5,206 nt of DNA from Saprospiraceae bacterium (GTDB lineage Bacteria > Bacteroidota > Bacteroidia > Chitinophagales > Saprospiraceae): positions 1 through 5,206 of the forward strand of contig JAGQWV010000726.1 in the NCBI GenBank assembly GCA_020437045.1, written 5' to 3'. How positions within the stretch are numbered: position 1 is the stretch's first letter; each line of letters begins with the position of its first letter. Of this stretch, positions 1 to 5,206 are shown piece after piece. A program made the position numbers and the translations under genes. The notes under the pieces were generated by a model, which was given only the letters and a program-made list of their open reading frames with translations, was not told the DNA's origin and made no database searches.

Positions 1-1246
1 AGATTTCGAAGGGGATGAATTGCCAACCTTTTCCGAAGCAGTCGAAGATAGCCGGATGAGTTATCAGAAATTCTGGGAAGATGGAGGAGCGATTGATTTT
101 TCCCAATGCAGTGATCCCCGGGCATTTGAATTGGAACGACGCGTTATTCTTTCCCAATATCTGACAAAAGTAAATTGCTCGGGAAGTCTTCCTCCCCAGG
201 AAACCGGATTGACTTGTAATAGTTGGTATGGAAAATTTCATTTGGAAATGCATTGGTGGCATGGAGTACATTTTGCCTTATGGAACCGTCTTCAATTATT
301 GGAAAAGAGCTTGCCTTGGTACGATCATATTATAGAAGATGCTCGACATAAAGCCGAATGGCAGGGTTTTGCCGGAGTCCGGTGGCCAAAGATGGTGGGA
401 CCGGAAGGCAGAAGTAGCCCCTCCAACGTTGGAGAATTTTTGATTTGGCAACAGCCCCATCCTATCTATTTTGCCGAATTGGTTTACCAGCAGAAACCTG
501 ATCGAGCTACCCTGGAAAAATATCGTGATATCGTGTTTAGTACGGCTGATTTTATGGCATCTTTTGCTCAGTATAAAGTAGAAGATCAATCTTTTCATTT
601 ATGCCATCCACTAATTCCAGCTCAGGAGATTTTTCATGCAGAAGACACGAATGATCCTCCGTTTGAATTGGCATACTGGCATTTTGCATTGGATGTCGCT
701 CAGGATTGGAGGAAGCGATTGGGACTGCAACGTGATAGTACATGGCAAAATGTGCTTGATTATCTGGCTCCATTGCCCGAATATAATGGGCTTTACCTGC
801 CGTGTGCCGGTGCCATTGATGCCTATACTGATCGGGATTTGCGGAGGGATCATCCGATAGTTTTGGGAGCCTATGGCATGCTGCCCGGAGACCATGTCGA
901 TGCTGCAACCATGAAGAGAACTTTTCTTGAGATCATGCGAGACTGGAATTGGAAGACCACCTGGGGATGGGACTATCCGATGATCGCTATGACTGCGGCC
1001 CGGTTAGGAGAACCGGAGATGGCGATTGAAATTCTTTTTAAAGATACCCAGAAAAACACTTATTTAAATAATGGGCATAATTATCAGGATAAAAGATTGC
1101 GCCTATATTTACCTGGTAATGGTGCACTGCTGGCAGCTGTGGCCATGATGGCGGCAGGCTGGACAGATAGTGATGAATTAAATCCAGGTTTTCCAAAAGA
1201 TGGAAAATGGAATGTCAAGTGGGAAGGTCTGAGAAAAATGTTATAA
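1..1246 (+). CDS. Partial six-hairpin (alpha/alpha)6 glycosidase-like protein, C-terminal part
   Basis: Probable carbohydrate-active enzyme of the (alpha/alpha)6-barrel type; substrate unknown. The reading frame is open from the first complete codon (position 2) with no stop to the window edge. The TTG at 20 is a poor start in mid-domain, so I treat the gene as cut by the edge, missing perhaps an N-terminal beta-sandwich domain. Counting residues from position 2, visible blocks are SGSLPPQETGL near 60-70, GKFHLEMHWWH near 77-87, RWPKMVGP near 127-134, IWQQPHPIYFAE near 148-159, QEIFHAED near 208-214, WGWDYPMIAMTAARLGEPEM near 321-340 and LPGNGALLAAVAMMAAGW near 370-387. Their order resembles GH65/GH95-like barrels, and the Glu encoded at 626-628 (QEIFHAED) is my candidate general acid by analogy with the GH65 'DEYHE' segment; this is inference. 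No signal peptide can be judged because the N-terminus is missing. The next gene starts 26 bases after the stop, which suggests one operon. The fold is fairly secure, the activity is not. Confidence 0.8.
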   Translation, partial: DFEGDELPTFSEAVEDSRMSYQKFWEDGGAIDFSQCSDPRAFELERRVILSQYLTKVNCSGSLPPQETGLTCNSWYGKFHLEMHWWHGVHFALWNRLQLLEKSLPWYDHIIEDARHKAEWQGFAGVRWPKMVGPEGRSSPSNVGEFLIWQQPHPIYFAELVYQQKPDRATLEKYRDIVFSTADFMASFAQYKVEDQSFHLCHPLIPAQEIFHAEDTNDPPFELAYWHFALDVAQDWRKRLGLQRDSTWQNVLDYLAPLPEYNGLYLPCAGAIDAYTDRDLRRDHPIVLGAYGMLPGDHVDAATMKRTFLEIMRDWNWKTTWGWDYPMIAMTAARLGEPEMAIEILFKDTQKNTYLNNGHNYQDKRLRLYLPGNGALLAAVAMMAAGWTDSDELNPGFPKDGKWNVKWEGLRKML

Positions 1247-1272
1247 ATTTTAGGACAGTAAATAATTAAAAA

Positions 1273-2805
1273 ATGGGGAAGGAATTAATCATTAATGTGT
1301 TCATATTGTTGTTTGTTGGGACTTCACTCCCTGCACAAAATGCTATAGTTCTTAATGCAGATCTTGGTAATGACACGATTAGTAGGCATATTTATGGCCA
1401 TTTTTCAGAGCACCTGGGACGATGTATTTATGGAGGTTTTTTTGTAGGGGAGGACAATACAAAAATCCCTAATGTACAGGGAGTGCGTAAAGATGTGCTA
1501 GGTGCATTAAAAGAATTGAAAATTCCCAATCTCCGTTGGCCGGGAGGCTGCTTTGCTGATACGTATCACTGGAAAGATGGTATTGGTCCCAAAGAAGACC
1601 GGGCTACGATTGTAAATACCTGGTGGGGTGGGGTGACCGAAGACAATAGCTTTGGTACGCATGAGTTTTTGAATATGTGTGAAATGCTGGATGCAGAGCC
1701 ATATCTATCGGCAAATGTGGGGAGTGGTACGGTACAGGAGACCGCCGATTGGGTTCAATATGTCAATTTTGATGGGGTAAGTCCAATGGCCGATTTGCGA
1801 AGAGAAAATGGTCGGGAAAAACCGTGGAAAGTAAAGTACTGGGGAGTAGGCAATGAAGCCTGGGGCTGTGGCGGTAACATGACTGCAGAATATTACGCTG
1901 ACGTATATCGTCGGTATGTCACTTTTATGAAAAGTAGGGGCATATATCTGATCGCTTCCGGTGCCAGTTCGGATGACTACCAATGGACGGAAGTATTAAT
2001 GAAAAATATTCCACACCGGATGTTGGATGGGGTGGCTTTACACCATTATTCCGTCATCGACTGGAGTGCTAAAAGTTCTGCCACTGAATTTACGGAAGAG
2101 CAATATTTTGAAACGATGGACCGGGCCTGGAGAATGGAAGAATTAATTCAGAAACATACAACCATCATGGATCAGTATGATCCGGAAAAACGAGTTGATT
2201 TAATCGTCGATGAATGGGGTGGGTGGTATAATGTCGAACCAGGAACAAATCCTGGATTTTTATATCAGCAAAATACGATGCGCGATGCGATGATAGCCGG
2301 GCTGACTCTAAATATTTTTAATAATCATGCCGACCGGGTAAAAATGGCAAACCTTGCTCAGACTATCAATGTTTTGCAAGCGGTTATCTTAACCGATGAA
2401 GAGAAAATGATATTGACGCCTACCTATCATGTAATGAAAATGTACAATGTACATCAGGATGCTCTTTTGTTGCCAATTAATATAAAGACCGAACAGTATC
2501 AATATGGAGATAAAAAACTGGATGCGGTTTCTGCTTCCGCTTCCAAAGATAATATGGGCAGAGTGCATATCTCCCTGGTCAATATAGATGCCCATGAGAC
2601 AAAAACAGTGACCGTAGATTTAAGGAGTTTCGCCGTAAATACGGTATCGGGGCAAATTCTGAAATCGGCTAAACTGCAGGATCACAACACCTATAGCGAT
2701 CCGGAAATGATAGTTCCAACTGATTTTAATGGATTTAAAAAAATGGGAAATACTTTGTCCGTTGAATTGCCACCTTTTTCCGTAGTGGTGTTGGAGTGCA
2801 GATAG
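1273..2805 (+). CDS. Secreted GH51 alpha-L-arabinofuranosidase
   Basis: Retaining exo-enzyme that removes terminal alpha-L-arabinofuranosyl groups from arabinan, arabinoxylan or arabino-oligosaccharides (EC 3.2.1.55, by family). Residues 1-22 form a signal peptide: charged MGKE, a hydrophobic core, then SLPAQ. No lipobox cysteine follows, so a periplasmic or secreted location is likely. The (beta/alpha)8 barrel spans about 35-390. It contains YGHFSEHLGRCIYGG (41-55), LRWPGGCFADTYHWKDGIGP (87-106), the acid/base E195 in GVGNEAWG, ALHHYS (255-260) and the nucleophile E314 in IVDEWG. The two catalytic Glu are 119 residues apart, as I recall for Geobacillus AbfA (E175/E294). A beta-sandwich C-terminal domain (about 395-510) ends in the usual LPPFSVVVLE. 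At 510 residues it is full length for single-domain GH51, with no added CBM. The ATG at 1273 is chosen because it leads directly into the signal peptide; the leader is A-rich (aataattaaaaa), with only a distant AGGA. Probably cotranscribed with the preceding gene. Family call very sure; exact substrate unknown. Confidence 0.96.
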   Translation: MGKELIINVFILLFVGTSLPAQNAIVLNADLGNDTISRHIYGHFSEHLGRCIYGGFFVGEDNTKIPNVQGVRKDVLGALKELKIPNLRWPGGCFADTYHWKDGIGPKEDRATIVNTWWGGVTEDNSFGTHEFLNMCEMLDAEPYLSANVGSGTVQETADWVQYVNFDGVSPMADLRRENGREKPWKVKYWGVGNEAWGCGGNMTAEYYADVYRRYVTFMKSRGIYLIASGASSDDYQWTEVLMKNIPHRMLDGVALHHYSVIDWSAKSSATEFTEEQYFETMDRAWRMEELIQKHTTIMDQYDPEKRVDLIVDEWGGWYNVEPGTNPGFLYQQNTMRDAMIAGLTLNIFNNHADRVKMANLAQTINVLQAVILTDEEKMILTPTYHVMKMYNVHQDALLLPINIKTEQYQYGDKKLDAVSASASKDNMGRVHISLVNIDAHETKTVTVDLRSFAVNTVSGQILKSAKLQDHNTYSDPEMIVPTDFNGFKKMGNTLSVELPPFSVVVLECR

Positions 2806-2904
2806 CCTGGTTCCTTGGTTGGTTTGTAGTCCTTTCCTGTTTTAATTTACAGGTTCTTATTAACTTTTAGCGGGAAGATGAAATAGACTTCGCCAAGGCC
2901 AGAT

Positions 2905-2930
2905 AACTATTTATAGTTTTTTCGCTTTTT
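2905..2930 (+). terminator. Weak candidate terminator after the GH51 gene
   Basis: AACTA (2905-2909) and TAGTT (2914-2918) can pair as a 5-bp stem around a TTTA loop. T-rich sequence follows (TTTTTTCGCTTTTT, 2917-2930), the arrangement expected for plus-strand termination. The stem is AT-only and weak, so this is a tentative call. A second small hairpin, CCTGT/ACAGG at 2836-2853 with an 8-base loop, lies closer to the stop codon but lacks a clean T run. Confidence 0.25.
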
Positions 2931-2960
2931 GCCTGCCTGAATGATAACCTGGCACTTACT

Positions 2961-2978
2961 GTATCTTTATCTAGATAC
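2961..2978. repeat. Small inverted repeat in the convergent intergenic region
   Basis: GTATCT (2961-2966) and AGATAC (2973-2978) are perfect inverted repeats separated by TTATCT. The hairpin lies 8 bases beyond the kinase stop codon, within the 3' untranslated end of that gene. Neither strand has a T run immediately after it, so intrinsic termination is not supported. It may protect the transcript end or be chance in AT-rich DNA. Confidence 0.3.
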
Positions 2979-2986
2979 TATCCGAT

Positions 2987-4996
2987 TTAGCTGGTAGGGA
3001 TTGGATTTTTCTGATATTTACGGATCGTCAAGATTACTTCAGTGCCATTAGCCTCCTCGATTTTCAAGGTGCCTTGCATTTGTTCCCGCAAAACGTCGAT
3101 CAGCCGGTAACCGAAAGAAGTGCCCAGGGAAGCTGGCTTTTTACTGGATATCCCAATTCCATCATCACATACTTTTAGGATCAGTTGATTATTTTCCTCC
3201 TGGAGAGATACATAGATATTGCCGTTTTGATGGTTAGGGAAAGCATATTTTAAACTATTACTTACCAATTCGTTGGCAATTAATCCGATGGGAATTACCG
3301 AATCGATATCAAGATTTAAATCGGCAATTTCCATCGACAATGAAATTTGATCCCGACGAATATTGTAAGAATCAAAGAGACCCCGGATCAATTTCGTAAA
3401 GTAATTTTTCATATCCACACCGGTAAGATTGTCTTCCTGATAAAGATCCTGGTGGATAAGAGCCATGGATTGTACCCGGTCCTGTCCCTCTTGTAGTGCT
3501 CCCAAAGCCTTTTCATCGGAAATGTGTTCTGTTTGTAATCCAAGTAGGGATGAGATAAATTGCAGATTATTTTTTACCCGATGGTGAATTTCCCTTAATA
3601 GGATATCTTTTTCTTCCAGGGCAATATTGATTTGATCTCTTTGTTTTTTAATCTCTTTTCTTTGCCAATAAAGAAAAAAGGCAAAGATAGCAGCGGCTGC
3701 CAACCCAAGCGTTAATGCAATTACCCATTTTTTGGTCGACTGTAATTTAATGGCACCGATTTCTTTTTCAGCATTGAGGTATTGAATTTCCTGTTCCTTT
3801 TTTTCGGTTTCGTATTTAATTTCGACTTCTTTAAATCGCTCTTGATTTTTTGCATCCTGAATGCTATCCCGGAGTTGCACAAATTTTTTATAGGCATCGA
3901 GTGATGTGGCAAAATCACCCAGAGACTCAAAGACAGATGCTTTCGATTCATAAAATTTCTGCCGGAAGTTGGCATTTTGTGAATACTCAATAGCCTTAGA
4001 GGCAAGCTTGTAATATTTTTCTGCCTCATTTTTTCTGCCTCTTTGAGATAGCATCCGGGCATAGTCCAACAGCATTACCTGATATTGTTCGAGATCTATT
4101 CCTTGACCCTCAGCGGCCAGGACTTTTTCCAAGTAAAAGAGGGCACTATCTGGTTCTTGCTGTTTTTCCTTAAACAAGGCAAATTCATAGAGATTGAGAT
4201 TATAGATACTGGGAATTTCCTTACTGAGTTGGGCAGTTTGTCTGAAGCAAATTTCTGCTGAATCCTTTCGGTCAAGCTCGGCATAGATCATGGCAAGATT
4301 TCCATAAATTTCTGATTTTAAGAGTGGCCAGTCATCCACATAATCCATCGATTTATAGAAGTAATTTTTTGCAGGGAGATTATCACCTTTGGTGAGATAA
4401 ATATATCCTAATCCAAAATAGCTTGCTGATATAGTATTGCTATCCGCATGTAGCTGGAAATAATCACTGGCAATTTGTTTCATTAATAATGCCTCTACAT
4501 ACATGCCTTTGTCTACATAAATATTGGCCTGGTTATCATAGAGCATCATATAGCGCATAGAGTCATTCAAGTCCAGACATGCTTCCATGCCTTGATCAAA
4601 TGACCATATGGCAGAATCCAGTTCTTCGGTGAGATTAAATATTTTTCCCAGGAGATTATAACCGTGTACCAGCCATATTACCGCATTTTGTTTTTGTGCT
4701 TCCCGTAGACTTGCTTTGGTATATTTCTTAGCCAAATCAATGCTGTCCTCATGATAAAGCCAGTAGTCGTTGCCGATATCCCAATTGTATTCGATTATAA
4801 GGCTATCGGTCGGTGCAGTTTGTAAAGCTATTTTCAAGCTATCGATCTTGCGCATCGATTGAGCCGGAAGAGACTGAATGGAGCAGAAGGAAAGGCAGAG
4901 GAGCGTACCCAGGACTACATATCTAAGCCTCGGTTTGCTGGATATATTGAGGAAAGCGTTCTTCGAAATAAAATGAATTGAAGTGAGGGAATACAT
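2987..4996 (-). CDS. Membrane TPR sensor histidine kinase, HisKA_2 type
   Basis: Two-component sensor kinase that would autophosphorylate on histidine and pass the phosphate to an unidentified response regulator. Residues 1-46 carry a basic N-terminal stretch, a hydrophobic core (VVLGTLLCLSFCSI, 27-40) and SLPAQ, read as an export signal. About 108-377 is helical with roughly six or seven degenerate TPR units (GYNLLGKIF, NQANIYVDKG, YFGLGYIYLTKGD, YGNLAMIYAEL, then ASVFESLGDFATSLDAYKKF). A charged coiled coil (about 380-422) leads to one membrane span at 424-444, WVIALTL to FFLYW. With one span, the TPR array is periplasmic and the kinase cytoplasmic. The phosphoacceptor motif EIHHRVKNNLQ has H472 (codon 3581-3583) as likely site. 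The ATPase shows the N box NELVSNSLKYAF (575-586, N580), a G1 box CDDGIGI (610-616), a glycine-containing GTSFGYRLI (625-633) and final GTEVILTI. No receiver or LytTR domain is fused. The ATG at 4996 is the only reasonable start before the signal peptide, with a weak GGA 6 bases upstream. Convergent with the GH51 gene; signal sensed unknown. Confidence 0.95.
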   Translation of the reverse strand: MYSLTSIHFISKNAFLNISSKPRLRYVVLGTLLCLSFCSIQSLPAQSMRKIDSLKIALQTAPTDSLIIEYNWDIGNDYWLYHEDSIDLAKKYTKASLREAQKQNAVIWLVHGYNLLGKIFNLTEELDSAIWSFDQGMEACLDLNDSMRYMMLYDNQANIYVDKGMYVEALLMKQIASDYFQLHADSNTISASYFGLGYIYLTKGDNLPAKNYFYKSMDYVDDWPLLKSEIYGNLAMIYAELDRKDSAEICFRQTAQLSKEIPSIYNLNLYEFALFKEKQQEPDSALFYLEKVLAAEGQGIDLEQYQVMLLDYARMLSQRGRKNEAEKYYKLASKAIEYSQNANFRQKFYESKASVFESLGDFATSLDAYKKFVQLRDSIQDAKNQERFKEVEIKYETEKKEQEIQYLNAEKEIGAIKLQSTKKWVIALTLGLAAAAIFAFFLYWQRKEIKKQRDQINIALEEKDILLREIHHRVKNNLQFISSLLGLQTEHISDEKALGALQEGQDRVQSMALIHQDLYQEDNLTGVDMKNYFTKLIRGLFDSYNIRRDQISLSMEIADLNLDIDSVIPIGLIANELVSNSLKYAFPNHQNGNIYVSLQEENNQLILKVCDDGIGISSKKPASLGTSFGYRLIDVLREQMQGTLKIEEANGTEVILTIRKYQKNPIPTS

Positions 4997-5081
4997 AATC
5001 TATCCGGTGATAATTTTGTGGTTTTCCAAGATAATTATTTGCCACGATTATTGAAATCGACAAAAATTACATTTGTGTGCC

Positions 5082-5110
5082 AGTATAGACATCTTCTGAA
5101 ATTCTGTCAA
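5082..5110 (-). promoter_or_regulatory. Candidate sigma70-like promoter for the kinase gene
   Basis: Read on the minus strand, TTGACA (5105-5110) is followed after exactly 17 bases by TATACT (5082-5087). This is a full -35 match and a five-of-six -10 match at the ideal spacing. Transcription would begin near 5075 and give a leader of about 80 bases before the ATG at 4996. The caution is that the principal sigma factor of Bacteroidota usually prefers TTTG and TAnnTTTG elements, which this site does not fit well (TATACTGG). Position and orientation support a role; the match could still be chance. Confidence 0.4.
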
Positions 5111-5131
5111 TCTATAGAGGTAATATAATGG

Positions 5132-5155
5132 ACTAAAAGGTCACCGCCTTTAAGT
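5132..5155. repeat. Inverted repeat upstream of the kinase promoter
   Basis: ACTAAAAGG (5132-5140) pairs with CCTTTAAGT (5147-5155) in eight of nine positions around the loop TCACCG; the one mismatch is A5135 against A5152. It lies about 20 bases upstream of the candidate -35 element of the kinase promoter. It could be an operator, or the remnant of a terminator for a gene beyond the right edge, but no T run follows on either strand. Confidence 0.4.
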
Positions 5156-5170
5156 TAGGCTCTCTTTAAA

Positions 5171-5186
5171 CCGGGAATATTCCGGG
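5171..5186. repeat. GC-flanked palindrome (CCGGGAATATTCCGGG)
   Basis: GGAATATTCC (5174-5183) is a perfect 10-base palindrome. The flanking bases also allow CCGG (5171-5174) to pair with CCGG (5182-5185) around GAATATT. It is a GC-rich symmetric patch in AT-rich noncoding DNA, about 60 bases upstream of the candidate kinase -35. A dimeric regulator's operator is a reasonable guess, but there is no second copy in the window to support it. Confidence 0.4.
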
Positions 5187-5206
5187 ATTATGCATTAGAT
5201 TTTCTA

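Noticed and set aside
20..22. TTG as the true start of the first gene
   Set aside because: The frame stays open upstream to the edge, there is no ribosome binding site, and the protein would begin inside the domain without its usual N-terminal part.
296..908. Several minus-strand and alternative-frame open frames of 74-118 codons inside the first gene
   Set aside because: They overlap a strongly conserved plus-strand coding frame, show no recognisable motifs and have the composition of antisense translations.
1705..2595. Minus-strand open frames of 92 and 68 codons inside the GH51 gene
   Set aside because: They lie fully within a clear GH51 coding sequence and look like shadows.
3721..4284. 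Minus-strand open frames of 113 and 62 codons inside the kinase gene
   Set aside because: They are in a different frame of the same strand as the kinase, whose TPR and coiled-coil sequence is continuous through the region. No frameshift is needed to explain the kinase.
5115..5136. AGAGG followed by ATG GAC TAA, a minimal open frame resembling a leader peptide
   Set aside because: Only two codons before the stop and no downstream gene visible on that strand; most likely chance.
4997..5206. Possible riboswitch or small RNA in the region upstream of the kinase
   Set aside because: I see no recognisable riboswitch core or tRNA-like fold, only short inverted repeats, which are listed separately.

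Overview
The window looks like a piece of a Bacteroidota chromosome. The evidence is the protein families: an exported GH51 arabinofuranosidase, a (alpha/alpha)6-barrel glycosidase-like protein of a kind I associate with this phylum, and a membrane histidine kinase with a TPR sensor. Signal peptides end in a typical '...PAQ', base composition is moderate, and the leader before the GH51 start is A-rich rather than a strong Shine-Dalgarno. I cannot name a genus; an environmental, polysaccharide-degrading lineage is the most I would infer.

Layout: (1) 1-1246, plus strand, is the 3' part of a gene cut by the left window edge. It encodes the catalytic-barrel half of a six-hairpin glycosidase-like protein. 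(2) 1273-2805, plus strand, is a complete secreted GH51 alpha-L-arabinofuranosidase, 26 bases downstream and probably in the same transcript. (3) 2806-2986 is a short intergenic stretch between convergent genes, with only weak hairpins. (4) 2987-4996, minus strand, is a complete 669-residue sensor kinase: signal peptide, periplasmic TPR array, coiled coil, one membrane span, then a HisKA_2-type phosphoacceptor domain and an HATPase domain. (5) 4997-5206 is the noncoding region upstream of the kinase. It holds a good sigma70-like promoter pattern on the minus strand and two small inverted repeats.

How the genes fit together: the two plus-strand genes look like the end of a carbohydrate-utilization cluster whose remainder would lie to the left. 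The GH51 enzyme would release L-arabinofuranose from arabinan, arabinoxylan or similar side chains, while the partial protein would act on another, unidentified linkage. The kinase faces them tail to tail and is transcribed separately. No response regulator is present in the window, so any role in controlling the glycosidase genes is only a guess.

I found no CRISPR array, insertion sequence, tRNA or rRNA, and nothing that amounts to a clearly new biological system. The least explained items are the unassigned glycosidase-like family and the structured region upstream of the kinase.
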